Source: Seongchinamella sediminis (GTDB lineage: Bacteria > Pseudomonadota > Gammaproteobacteria > Pseudomonadales > Halieaceae). Taken from it: 64,000 nucleotides of DNA. The stretch is taken from assembly GCF_003457605.1 (NCBI RefSeq), contig NZ_QRAN01000001.1:62642-126641 (forward strand). The letters are read 5' to 3'. Below the pieces are notes generated by a model. That model was not told the origin of the DNA, did no database searches, and saw only the letters and a program-made list of their open reading frames with translations. Numbering within the stretch: the first letter of the stretch is position 1; each line of letters begins with the position of its first letter. A program made the translations under genes and the position numbers. Below are positions 55,804 to 64,000 of the stretch, piece by piece.

Positions 55804-56895
55804 ATGCTGGACATATTCAAAAAGTGGTCGCGCACCTACCTGTTCGAGGAGGAGTCCATTCTCCTGCTGGTGCTGCTGGCGATTGCCGTGGCCCTGCTGG
55901 TCACTATCGGCGATATTCTCGCCCCGCTGTTGGCGGCGCTGGTGCTCGCTTACCTGATGCAGGGGCTGTCCACCCAGCTGCAGAGCCACGGGGTGCCCTC
56001 CTGGCTGGGTCTGACGCTGTCCTATACCGTGTTCATCGGCGCCTTCTTTGGTTTTACCCTGGGTCTGTTGCCGCTGGTCTGGCGGCAGCTGCTGGCACTG
56101 GCCAGCGAACTGCCGCGTTACCTGGACCAGGGCCGCCAGCTGCTGAGTGTGCTGCCGGAACGCTACCCCGACATTTTTACCGCCCAGCAAATGAATGAGC
56201 TGGTGGGCATGGCCCAGGTGGAGGCGGCGAACCTCGGCCAGGTACTGGTCACCCGCTCGCTGGCATCGCTGCCGGGGCTGTTTACGGTGATGGTGTACAT
56301 GATCCTGATCCCCATGCTGGTATTCTTTTTCCTGCGTGACCGGCAGCAGATTATCGGCTGGCTGGTCAGGTTCCTGCCCGAAAAGCGACCGCTGCTAACC
56401 ACCATCTGGGGAGAAATGAACCAGCAGTTCGCCAACTATGCCCGCGGCAAGGTGCTGGAAATCATCGTCGTTGGTTCAGTCAGTTACTTTGCCTTCGCCT
56501 GGATGGGGCTCAACTATGCCGCCCTCCTGGGACTGCTGGTCGGTCTGTCGGTGATTATTCCCTATGTCGGCGCCGCCCTGGTTACCCTGCCGGTGGTGGC
56601 AGTGGGCTTCTTCCAGTGGGGCTTTGCAGCGGAATTTTACACGCTTTGCGTTGTCTATCTCGTCATCCAGGGACTTGATGGCAACGTGCTGGTGCCGTTT
56701 CTGTTTTCCGAGGCGGTCAACCTGCACCCGGTGGCGATTATTCTCGCTATCCTCTTTTTTGGTGGCATCTGGGGTTTGTGGGGGGTGTTTTTTGCAATAC
56801 CCCTGGCAACCCTGATCAAGGCCATTATCAATTCCTGGCCGACACCTGAGATGGCGCCTGTGGCCGGGCCCGAAAAGACTGTTTCAATGGAGTAA
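55804..56895 (+). CDS. perM: AI-2E family transporter (PerM-type permease)
   Basis: 363-residue membrane protein with about eight helices: LVTIGDILAPLLAALVLAYLMQGLSTQL near the start, ARGKVLEIIVVGSVSYFAFAWMGLNYAALLGLLVGLSVIIPYVGAALVTLPVV in the C-terminal half, the family's most conserved stretch. It has been linked to AI-2 export or sodium antiport in other bacteria, but function here is unknown. A tusA-perM order near bepA is recognisable in related gammaproteobacteria from memory, not verified. Confidence 0.9.
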   Translation: MLDIFKKWSRTYLFEEESILLLVLLAIAVALLVTIGDILAPLLAALVLAYLMQGLSTQLQSHGVPSWLGLTLSYTVFIGAFFGFTLGLLPLVWRQLLALASELPRYLDQGRQLLSVLPERYPDIFTAQQMNELVGMAQVEAANLGQVLVTRSLASLPGLFTVMVYMILIPMLVFFFLRDRQQIIGWLVRFLPEKRPLLTTIWGEMNQQFANYARGKVLEIIVVGSVSYFAFAWMGLNYAALLGLLVGLSVIIPYVGAALVTLPVVAVGFFQWGFAAEFYTLCVVYLVIQGLDGNVLVPFLFSEAVNLHPVAIILAILFFGGIWGLWGVFFAIPLATLIKAIINSWPTPEMAPVAGPEKTVSME

Positions 56896-56898
56896 TTG

Positions 56899-59763
56899 AT
56901 GCTGATTAATCTGAGTCGCCAGAAGTGGCAACTTCTGGCGGGTATGGTGTTCTCTGTGTTGCTGGTGGCCTGCGCCGTGCCGCCGGATGCGGGTATCAGT
57001 CCCGTGCAAAGCCCCAACGATGAGCGTGAGTACCGCCTGCTGACCCTGGCAAACGACATGCAGGTACTGCTGATCTCGGACCCGGATACTCCCAAGGCGG
57101 CGGCCTCACTCGACGTTCACGTCGGTTCCGGCGACAACCCGCCGGGCCGCGGCGGCCTCGCCCACTTCCTCGAGCACATGTTATTCCTCGGTACCGACAA
57201 GTATCCCGACGCCGCTGAGTACGAGGAGTTTGTCACCGAGCACGGTGGCAATCGCAACGCATTTACCAGCTTTGAGCACACCAACTACTTCTTCGATATC
57301 AATGCGCCCTATCTGGCCGAGGCGCTGGATCGGTTTGCCCAGTTTTTCATCGCCCCCAGGTTTGACGCCGAGTACGTGGACCGGGAAAAGAACGCGGTAG
57401 AGGCGGAGTACCAGATGGGCCTGAAGAGTGACCCGCGCCGCGGCCTGGACGTATTGCAGGAAGTGATGAACGACGAGCATCCCTTCAGCCAGTTCTCTGT
57501 CGGCAGCCTGGAGAGTCTCGCTGATCGTCCCGGGGCCAGTATCCGCGACGAGCTGCTGAAATTCTACGACCAGCATTACTCGGCCAATGTGATGCGCCTT
57601 GTGGTGCTGGGCACGGAGTCGCTGGATGAGCTGGAAAGCCTGGTTGTGCCGATGTTCTCGGAGGTGCCCAACAAGGACTTTGAGCACCAGCCGATCGACG
57701 CGCCCATGTTTGCCGAGGACGATCTGCCCATGTTCATCAAGATCAGGCCCCAGGCTACCTTGCGCCAGCTGCAGGTGCTGTTCCCCATCGCCGATTACCG
57801 CTCTGAATACCGTGCCAAGCCGCTGTCATACCTGGGCAACCTGGTGGGTCACGAGGGCGAGGGCAGCCTGCTTTCCCAGCTGAAGGCAGAAGGGCTGGCA
57901 GAGAGCCTGGCGGCCGGTTCCGGCCTGGGTTGGCGCGGCGGTGCGTTGTTCAGCGTCTCGGTTACCCTCACGGAAACGGGGGTGGAGAATCACCAGCGGG
58001 TACTGCAATTGTTGTTCGCCTACATGGACATGCTGCGCGAGCAGGGACCCAAACAGTGGCTGTACGAGGAACAGTCCCGGCTGGCCGAACTGGCGTTCCG
58101 CTTCAAGGAAGAGGGTAATCCCATGGGTTATGTCAGTAGTCTGGCCGGAGGCATGCAGTATTACGACCCGGTGGACGTGCTGCAGGGCAATTACATCATG
58201 AGCGACTATGATGCCGGCATGCTGCGGGAAGTGATGGCGGATATCGTGCCCGCCAATGCCCTGGTGGTACTGGAAGACGCGGATGTCGCCACCGACCGGG
58301 TGTCGGAGTATTACGGCGTTCCCTACTCTGTGAGGCATCTGGACGACCGGCAGCTCGCCGCCTGGCAGGGCGAGGTGGACGCCGCTTCTCTGCACCTGCC
58401 CGCTGCCAATGCTTTCATTGCCGAGGATGTATCGCTGGTAAGGGTCGGCGAGGATAATCCGGCAACGCCGCAGCGGGTGCTGCAGGAAGGACGCAAGCAG
58501 ATCTGGTTCCTGCAGGACGAAGAGTTTCGCCTGCCGCGGGGTGCCACGTATATCAATTTCCGCTCGCCGCTGGTTAGCCAGAACCCCCGGCAGACAGCGC
58601 TGGCGGTGCTGTACACGGCCCTGCTCAAGGACCGGGTTAATGAATTTACCTATCCGGCGCTGCTGGCGGGCCTGAACTTCAACCTGTACAAGCACGCCCA
58701 GGGTATCAGCCTCCGGGTCAGTGGTTACAGCGACAAGCAGGACGTGTTGCTGGACAAGCTGCTGCCGGTAATGGCCAGTCCCGACTTCGATCCCCAGCGG
58801 TTTGAAAACATGCGCAAGGACATGATCCGCTCGCTGGAAAACGCGGTGGCCAAGCGCCCCAGTAGCCAGGTTATGGACGATCTCCGCGAAAGCCTGCTGT
58901 ACGGCGAGTGGGGTGAGCAAGCGTTGATCGAAGAGCTGCACAAGCTGTCTGTCGATGACGTCCACGACTATGCCCAGGACTACTGGAATAGCGCCAGCGC
59001 CGAGGCGCTGATTTACGGCAACTACACCCGCAAGGCAGTGCCCGCGCTGGCAGCGCGACTGGACCGTATCCTCCCCGCCGGCACCGCAGCGGAGCTGCCC
59101 GAGCTCAAGGTGCTGAAACTGGAAGCGGGCGAGTCGGTGCTCTACCCGGTCGCGGTTGCGCACGATGATGCCGTGCTGGCCTGGTACCTGCAGGGCGCTG
59201 ACGATTCCTGGCAGGATCGCGCCGCCACCTCGCTGACCGCGCAAATCATCAAGTCCGGTTTCTTCCAGCAGCTGCGCACCGAGCAGCAGCTGGGCTACAT
59301 CGTCAGCGCTTTTTACTGGTCGCAGCTGGATGTGCCCGGTCTGGTGATGTTGATACAGTCACCGGTGGCGGACACCGCTGGTCTGGCCTCGGCCATGGAT
59401 GCCTTCCTGGGCCAGGTGGCGGCATCCCTTGATGACGAGCAGTTTGCCCGCCACCAGGCGGCCCTGGTCAGTGAGGTGTTGCGCCCGCACAAAAACCTGT
59501 GGGAGCGCGCCGAGTTCTACTGGCAGTCCATCGCCAGGAAGCAGTACGACTTCGATGGCCGCGAGCAGCTGGCGGCTGCCATCGAGGCCCTCGACAGGGA
59601 GGCGTGGCAGCAGTATTACCAGACCGTGTTCATCGAGCGCCGCCATTCGCTGCAGGTGGCGGCGCCCGGCAAGCTGGCGCGACTGCCTGCAGGCGGCGCC
59701 CAGCGCCGGGTTGAGTCGGCGGCACAGCTCAGGGCGGGTCACGCGTATTACAGTATTGATTAG
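56899..59763 (+). CDS. M16 family zinc protease (insulinase/Pitrilysin type), lipoprotein
   Basis: 954 residues. The ATG at 56899 is used (GGAG eight bases before); a TTG directly before it is in frame. A lipoprotein signal (LINLSRQKWQLLAGMVFSVLLVAC) is followed by a four-lobed M16 protease: the active site is inverted HxxEH (GLAHFLEHMLFLGTDKYPD, about residues 87-105) with the distal Glu in AVEAEYQ. C-terminal lobes have QLRTEQQLGYIVSAFYWSQLDVPG, the usual pitrilysin/insulinase element. It is similar in length to E. coli Ptr but is lipidated here. It degrades peptides in the periplasm; substrates unknown. Confidence 0.94.
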   Translation: MLINLSRQKWQLLAGMVFSVLLVACAVPPDAGISPVQSPNDEREYRLLTLANDMQVLLISDPDTPKAAASLDVHVGSGDNPPGRGGLAHFLEHMLFLGTDKYPDAAEYEEFVTEHGGNRNAFTSFEHTNYFFDINAPYLAEALDRFAQFFIAPRFDAEYVDREKNAVEAEYQMGLKSDPRRGLDVLQEVMNDEHPFSQFSVGSLESLADRPGASIRDELLKFYDQHYSANVMRLVVLGTESLDELESLVVPMFSEVPNKDFEHQPIDAPMFAEDDLPMFIKIRPQATLRQLQVLFPIADYRSEYRAKPLSYLGNLVGHEGEGSLLSQLKAEGLAESLAAGSGLGWRGGALFSVSVTLTETGVENHQRVLQLLFAYMDMLREQGPKQWLYEEQSRLAELAFRFKEEGNPMGYVSSLAGGMQYYDPVDVLQGNYIMSDYDAGMLREVMADIVPANALVVLEDADVATDRVSEYYGVPYSVRHLDDRQLAAWQGEVDAASLHLPAANAFIAEDVSLVRVGEDNPATPQRVLQEGRKQIWFLQDEEFRLPRGATYINFRSPLVSQNPRQTALAVLYTALLKDRVNEFTYPALLAGLNFNLYKHAQGISLRVSGYSDKQDVLLDKLLPVMASPDFDPQRFENMRKDMIRSLENAVAKRPSSQVMDDLRESLLYGEWGEQALIEELHKLSVDDVHDYAQDYWNSASAEALIYGNYTRKAVPALAARLDRILPAGTAAELPELKVLKLEAGESVLYPVAVAHDDAVLAWYLQGADDSWQDRAATSLTAQIIKSGFFQQLRTEQQLGYIVSAFYWSQLDVPGLVMLIQSPVADTAGLASAMDAFLGQVAASLDDEQFARHQAALVSEVLRPHKNLWERAEFYWQSIARKQYDFDGREQLAAAIEALDREAWQQYYQTVFIERRHSLQVAAPGKLARLPAGGAQRRVESAAQLRAGHAYYSID

Positions 59764-59778
59764 GAAAGTTCTGCTGAA

Positions 59779-59955
59779 TGTCATTCTGGCGTAAGCCAGA
59801 ATCCATCTCTCATTGATTTGCCCGGATTCCGCTGGGCGGCAACCCGCCGGGCGGCGATCCGCTGGGCGGCAATCCGCTGGGCGGCAATCCGCTGGGCGGC
59901 AATCCGCTGGGCGGCAGTCCGCTGGGCCGGCAGTCCGGAGTACCCAGGAATGACA
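59779..59955. repeat. TIR-bounded element with seven 15-bp units (minisatellite)
   Basis: Terminal inverted repeats TGTCATTC (59779-59786) and GAATGACA (59948-59955). Inside, CCGCTGGGCGGCAAT and close variants repeat seven times at 59829-59934. The TGTCATTC ends are related to those of the REP-like element at 20725, and the internal unit to the BepA-like repeat. Probably a dispersed, non-coding element with an expanded internal repeat. Confidence 0.75.
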
Positions 59956-60057
59956 AATACCTAATTAAGCAGAAAGGCCTGAGTTACTGTAATAAAACTA
60001 CATTCTGGCCAGTGTTTTCAGCGTAAACACCGGTAAATAGCGCGATATGAGGTTGCA

Positions 60058-60079
60058 AAATGGAACTGAGGTTCCATTT
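60058..60079. promoter_or_regulatory. 22-base perfect palindrome upstream of aceE
   Basis: AAATGGAAC-TGAG-GTTCCATTT: 9-bp perfect inverted repeats with a four-base centre, about 160 bases before the aceE start. A regulator-binding site is plausible; it does not match the PdhR-type consensus, and a partner repressor gene is not in the window. Confidence 0.5.
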
Positions 60080-60113
60080 GCCACTCCGGTGCTGTAGTAT
60101 TCTTTCATTCTGG

Positions 60114-60148
60114 GCCGCCCGGGGAGTCTGAGTTCGGGCGGCTCTTTT
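60114..60148 (+). terminator. Terminator-like hairpin in the aceE leader
   Basis: GCCGCCCG (60114-60121) pairs perfectly with CGGGCGGC (60135-60142), loop 13 bases, followed by TCTTTT. If transcription starts upstream (near the palindrome), it would lie in the aceE leader and could attenuate; if it starts downstream, it is a terminator of upstream transcription. Confidence 0.5.
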
Positions 60149-60240
60149 GCATCTACTATACTTACAGGGTCGGCGGTCATTTAAGGTTTCAATATGGAAC
60201 CATAATGTGCCTCGCCCCTAACTCGAATCCAGAGGTCAGC

Positions 60241-62892
60241 ATGGCAGAAGACAAGGATCCAATTGAAACCCGGGAATGGTTGGACTCTCTCGATGATGTA
60301 GTCAGGAGCAGCGGGCCCGAGCGCGCCGGATTCCTGTTGCGGGAAATGGGTCGCCGTGCCCTGGAGAGCCACGTTGATCTGCCGTCGTCCATCGTTACCC
60401 CCTTTGTTAATACCATTCCTCCGGTGGAAGAGAAGGCGATGCCGGGAGACCTGTTCATGGAGCGGCGCATTCGCTCCCTGGTGCGCTGGAATGCCCTGGC
60501 GATGGTCATGCGCGCCAACGACAACAACGAGGGCCTCGGCGGGCACATATCGAGCTTCTCCTCCAGCGCCACCCTCTACGACGTCGGCTTCAACTATTTT
60601 TTCCGCGGCACCGAAAATGGCCATCCCGGCGACCTGGTGTTTTACCAGGGGCACTCCGCCCCGGGGATGTACGCGCGTTCCTACCTGGAGGGCCGAATCG
60701 AAGAGGCGCAGCTGGACAATTTCCGCCGCGAGGTCGATGGCAAGGGCCTGTCGTCCTATCCTCACCCCTGGCTGATGCCCGATTACTGGCAGTTTCCCAC
60801 CGTGTCCATGGGGCTCGGCCCGATCCAGGCGATATACCAGGCGCACGTGATGAAGTACCAGCAAAGCCGCGGCCTGCTGGATCACGGCGACCGCAATGTC
60901 TGGTGTTTCATGGGCGACGGCGAATGCGACGAGCCCGAGTCCCTGGGCGCCATCGCGCTTGCCGGTCGCGAGCGCATGGGAAACCTCAATTTTGTCATCA
61001 ACTGTAACCTGCAGCGCCTCGATGGCCCGGTTCGCGGCAACGGCAAGATCATCCAGGAACTGGAGGGCGTGTTCCGCGGCGCCGGCTGGAACGTGATCAA
61101 GGTGATCTGGGGGCGCAAGTGGGATCCGCTGCTGGCCAAGGACAAGACCGGTCTGTTGCGCAAACGCATGGACGAGGTATGCGACGGTGAGCTGCAGAAC
61201 TACAAATACAACGGCGGCGCCTATACCCGGGAGCACTTCTTCGGCAAGTACCCGGAGTTGCTGGAGCTGGTGAAGGATTTGTCCGACGACGACATCATGT
61301 ACCTCAACCGGGGCGGCCACGACCCGTACAAGGTGTATGCCGCCTACGCCGAGGCCGTGGAAGAGACCGAGCGGCCCACTGTCATCCTGGCGATGACCGT
61401 CAAGGGCTATGGCATGGGCGAGGCCGGTGAGGCCAACAACGAGACCCACTCGCTGAAGAAGCTCGATATGGACAGCCTCAAGGCATTCCGCGACCGCTTC
61501 GGTATTCCCATCAATGACGATGAGCTGGCCAGGGTACCCTACTATCGGCCCGAACCCGACAGTCCCGAAATGCGCTACATGCGCCAGCGTCGGGAAGAGC
61601 TGGGCGGGTTGATTCCGTCCCGTCGCAGTGCAATGGAACTGTTGAAGACCCCGCCGCTGGAGGCGTTCGCGAAGCAGCTGGAGAGCAGCGGCAAGCGCGA
61701 GATTTCCACCACTATGGCCTTTGTCCGCCTGCTGTCGAGCCTGGTCAAAGACAAGGAGATGGGTGAACGGGTCGTGCCGATCGTGCCGGACGAGGCCCGC
61801 ACCTTCGGCATGGAAGGCATGTTCCGCCAGCTGGGCATCTACTCATCCGTGGGCCAGCGCTATACCCCCCACGATGCCGGCCAGATCATGTTCTACAAAG
61901 AGGACAAGAAGGGCCAGATCCTGGAGGAGGGTATCAACGAGGCCGGCGCTTTCTCCGCGTGGCTGGCGGCGGCAACCTCCTACAGCACCAGCGCTTACTC
62001 GATGGTGCCGTTTTATATTTACTACTCCATGTTCGGCTTCCAGCGCATCGGCGATCTCGCCTGGGCAGCCGGCGATTGCCAGGCCAGGGGCTTCCTGATC
62101 GGCGCCACCGCCGGCCGCACCACGCTCAACGGCGAGGGCCTGCAGCACCAGGACGGCCACAGCCACCTGCAGGCCAGCACGATTCCGAACTGTGTCAGTT
62201 ACGACCCGGCCTATGCCTATGAGCTGACGGTGATTATCCAGGACGGCTTGCACCGTATGTACGAGCTGGGTGAAAACAAGTTTTATTACATCACCACGAT
62301 GAACGAAAACTATCATCACCCGGCAATGCCCGAAGGCGCTGAGGAGGGCATCATCAAGGGCATGTACCGGTTGCGCGCCAGCGCCGGCAAGAAGCACCTG
62401 CGGGTGCAGCTGATGGGCGCCGGCACCATTTTGCGCGAGGTCGAGGCCGCCGCTGACATTCTCGAGAAGGACTACGGTGTGGATGCCGACATCTGGAGCC
62501 TGACTTCGGTGAACGAACTGCAGCGGGAGGGCAAGGCGGCACAGCGCTGGAACCTGCTGCACCCGGAGGAAGAGCCGCGAGTGCCTTATGTGACCGCCCA
62601 GCTGCAGGAGGCCAGCGGGCCTTTCGTGGCCGCAACGGACTATATCAAGTCCTATACCGACCAGATCCGTGAGTTCGTGCCCGGGCACTTCACGGTGCTG
62701 GGCACTGACGGTTACGGGCGTTCCGACACCCGCGCGAAACTGCGCGACTTTTTCGAGGTCAGTCGCGAATTTGTGGTGCTGGCAGCGCTGAAAGCGCTGG
62801 CCGAGCAGGGCGAGATTGAGCCCGCCAGGGTCAGTGCAGCCATGCAGGACCTGGGTATCAGTCCTGACAAGATCGATCCGCTGACCGTATAA
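60241..62892 (+). CDS. aceE: Pyruvate dehydrogenase E1 component (homodimeric type)
   Basis: Thiamine-diphosphate-dependent decarboxylation of pyruvate in the pyruvate dehydrogenase complex. 883 residues from [20 protein letters not shown] at 60241, normal for gammaproteobacterial AceE; a 12-codon extension back to 60205 was rejected. Motifs: [24 protein letters not shown], the ThDP-binding [10 protein letters not shown] with later [40 protein letters not shown] and [17 protein letters not shown]. It directly precedes aceF (16 bases). Confidence 0.98.
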   Translation: MAEDKDPIETREWLDSLDDVVRSSGPERAGFLLREMGRRALESHVDLPSSIVTPFVNTIPPVEEKAMPGDLFMERRIRSLVRWNALAMVMRANDNNEGLGGHISSFSSSATLYDVGFNYFFRGTENGHPGDLVFYQGHSAPGMYARSYLEGRIEEAQLDNFRREVDGKGLSSYPHPWLMPDYWQFPTVSMGLGPIQAIYQAHVMKYQQSRGLLDHGDRNVWCFMGDGECDEPESLGAIALAGRERMGNLNFVINCNLQRLDGPVRGNGKIIQELEGVFRGAGWNVIKVIWGRKWDPLLAKDKTGLLRKRMDEVCDGELQNYKYNGGAYTREHFFGKYPELLELVKDLSDDDIMYLNRGGHDPYKVYAAYAEAVEETERPTVILAMTVKGYGMGEAGEANNETHSLKKLDMDSLKAFRDRFGIPINDDELARVPYYRPEPDSPEMRYMRQRREELGGLIPSRRSAMELLKTPPLEAFAKQLESSGKREISTTMAFVRLLSSLVKDKEMGERVVPIVPDEARTFGMEGMFRQLGIYSSVGQRYTPHDAGQIMFYKEDKKGQILEEGINEAGAFSAWLAAATSYSTSAYSMVPFYIYYSMFGFQRIGDLAWAAGDCQARGFLIGATAGRTTLNGEGLQHQDGHSHLQASTIPNCVSYDPAYAYELTVIIQDGLHRMYELGENKFYYITTMNENYHHPAMPEGAEEGIIKGMYRLRASAGKKHLRVQLMGAGTILREVEAAADILEKDYGVDADIWSLTSVNELQREGKAAQRWNLLHPEEEPRVPYVTAQLQEASGPFVAATDYIKSYTDQIREFVPGHFTVLGTDGYGRSDTRAKLRDFFEVSREFVVLAALKALAEQGEIEPARVSAAMQDLGISPDKIDPLTV

Positions 62893-62907
62893 AACAAGGA
62901 ATATATT

Positions 62908-64000
62908 GTGGCTAAAGAAAAAGTGACAGTTCCGGATATCGGCGGCGCCGAAGGCGCGGAAGTGATCGAGCTGCTGGTTGCGGTGGGTGACGAGGTCAGC
63001 CTGGACCAGGGCCTGATCGTGCTGGAGTCTGACAAGGCCTCCATGGAGATCCCGTCGACCGTCGCCGGCACGGTGGTGGAGCTGCTGGTGAGCGAGGGCG
63101 AGGAGCTGGCGGAAGGCGCGCCGGTAGCGGTGATAGAAACGGCCGGCGACGAGAGCAGGGAATCGGCGGCAGAGGCAGAGGCCAACGATGAACCGGAGCA
63201 GGCTGGTGCAGAGCCGGCTGCCGAGGCGGAGGAAGCGCCGGCGCAGGGCGAAGACAGCGCTGCCGACGCGGCAGCAAGCGGGAGCGAAGAGCGCAAGGGC
63301 GAAGGCGGCACATCCAGCGCCCTGGTCGAGGTCCCGGATATTGGTACCGATGAGGCCGTCGAGCTGATCGAAATCGTGGTCAAGGTAGGAGATACGGTCG
63401 CCGAGGGTGACTCACTGGTGGTGCTGGAGTCCGACAAGGCCTCGATGGAGGTGCCCGCGCCCCACGGCGGCGAGATCACCGAGATCAAGGTCAACGAGGG
63501 CGACAGTGTGCGCCAGGGTGACCCGCTGTTGGTGATGGCCACTACCGGCGCGTCTGAGCCGGCGGCCGATGCGGCGCCGTCCGCGCCCGCTGAGGCCAAG
63601 GGTGAGACCGACAGCAAGTCCAGCGCCAAATCCGATACGGAAGAAAAACCCGAAGCCGAACCCGCCTCCCGGCCCGCAACAGCCGGGCGTGAGGCGCCTC
63701 CGGCTGCCAGCGCCGACAGTGCTGGCAAGGTTTACGCCGGGCCGGCCGTGCGCAAGCTGGCCCGGGAATTCGGCATTAAGCTGGCGGAGGTGCCGGGCTC
63801 CGGGCCCCGTGGCCGGCTGGTGAAAGAGGACCTGCACAAGTTTGTCCAGCAGCGCCTGAGCAAACCTGCCGGCGGTGCCGCCGGCGCCGGCTTGCCGGTG
63901 ATTCCAGAGGTCGATTTCAGTGCCTTCGGCGAGGTGGAAATCACCACTCGCAGCAAGCTCGACAAGCTGACCGCGAACAACATGCAGCGCAGCTGGCTCA
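62908..64000 (+). CDS. aceF: Dihydrolipoyllysine acetyltransferase, pyruvate dehydrogenase E2 (partial, 3' end beyond window)
   Basis: E2 transfers the acetyl group from lipoyl-lysine to CoA. The GTG at 62908 opens MAKEKVTVPDIGGAEGAEV. Two lipoyl domains are seen, each with the ESDKAS lipoylation motif (about residues 40 and 175), joined by acidic Ala/Glu linkers. Next come a peripheral-subunit-binding domain (YAGPAVRKLAREFGIKLAEV, PGSGPRGRLVKEDLHKFV) and the beginning of the catalytic domain (FGEVEITTRSKLDKLTANNM) at the window's end. It follows aceE by 15 bases. Confidence 0.97.
   Translation, partial: MAKEKVTVPDIGGAEGAEVIELLVAVGDEVSLDQGLIVLESDKASMEIPSTVAGTVVELLVSEGEELAEGAPVAVIETAGDESRESAAEAEANDEPEQAGAEPAAEAEEAPAQGEDSAADAAASGSEERKGEGGTSSALVEVPDIGTDEAVELIEIVVKVGDTVAEGDSLVVLESDKASMEVPAPHGGEITEIKVNEGDSVRQGDPLLVMATTGASEPAADAAPSAPAEAKGETDSKSSAKSDTEEKPEAEPASRPATAGREAPPAASADSAGKVYAGPAVRKLAREFGIKLAEVPGSGPRGRLVKEDLHKFVQQRLSKPAGGAAGAGLPVIPEVDFSAFGEVEITTRSKLDKLTANNMQRSWL

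Larger units (their letters stand above)
59764..60240. other. Intergenic region before aceE: repeat element and regulatory candidates
   Basis: 477 bases without a gene. It holds an inverted-repeat-bounded element with a 15-bp minisatellite (59779-59955), a 9+9 bp palindrome (60058-60079), and a hairpin (60114-60148). No further open frame is convincing. Confidence 0.7.

Overview
The window looks like a chromosomal segment of a marine-type gammaproteobacterium, most likely near Cellvibrionales/Halieaceae. Three things point there. The smpB, ratA, rnfH, bamE, fur, recN, grpE, dnaK, dnaJ, dapB order is a gammaproteobacterial backbone of the Pseudomonas type. The tmRNA tag reads ANDDNYGAQLAA. Acyl-CoA and F420-type oxidoreductase genes are numerous. 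The core is GC-rich, and two stretches (about 4.1-8.6 kb and 36.4-43.0 kb) are visibly AT-richer. The species assignment is inference.

Layout. 0-2.4 kb: end of a membrane protein, a Calx-beta/GDPD lipoprotein and a CbiM-like membrane protein. 2.4-8.7 kb: an accessory island with three co-directional genes (methyltransferase-HNH fusion, Nudix hydrolase, and a PLD/SF2 helicase with a DUF3427-like C-terminus), then a lone LAGLIDADG gene. It abuts the 3' end of ssrA, and degenerate copies of that 3' end flank the LAGLIDADG gene. 8.7-24.8 kb: housekeeping: ssrA and smpB (trans-translation), a TauE-like exporter, an NSS transporter, ratA-rnfH, bamE, fur, recN, hrcA, a secreted glycine-rich protein with an IPTL-CTERM-like tail, the grpE-dnaK-dnaJ chaperones with two sigma-32-like promoters, dapB, a thioredoxin-TPR protein and a glycosyltransferase.

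24.9-35.3 kb: two acyl-CoA dehydrogenases, an LLM oxidoreductase, an SDR, aceK, a histidine phosphatase, a MATE exporter, tag, an enoyl-CoA hydratase and a degenerate ApbE-like protein. 35.4-46.2 kb: an all-minus block with an S8 protease, an exported protein built of 13-residue GYKWG repeats, a hybrid propeller kinase and a second propeller kinase. The AT-rich segment starts inside the second kinase gene, so this block looks mosaic. 46.2-51.1 kb: three c-di-GMP turnover proteins. 51.3-64 kb: enoyl-CoA hydratase, Ddn-like flavin/deazaflavin protein, nadA, a BepA-like protease, a TusA-like protein, a PerM-type permease, an M16 protease, then aceE and the start of aceF.

The best candidates for undescribed biology are the methyltransferase-HNH/Nudix/PLD-helicase operon beside ssrA, a probable anti-mobile-element module, and the GYKWG-repeat protein with its neighbouring protease and sensor kinases. 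Both functional readings are inference from domains and context.
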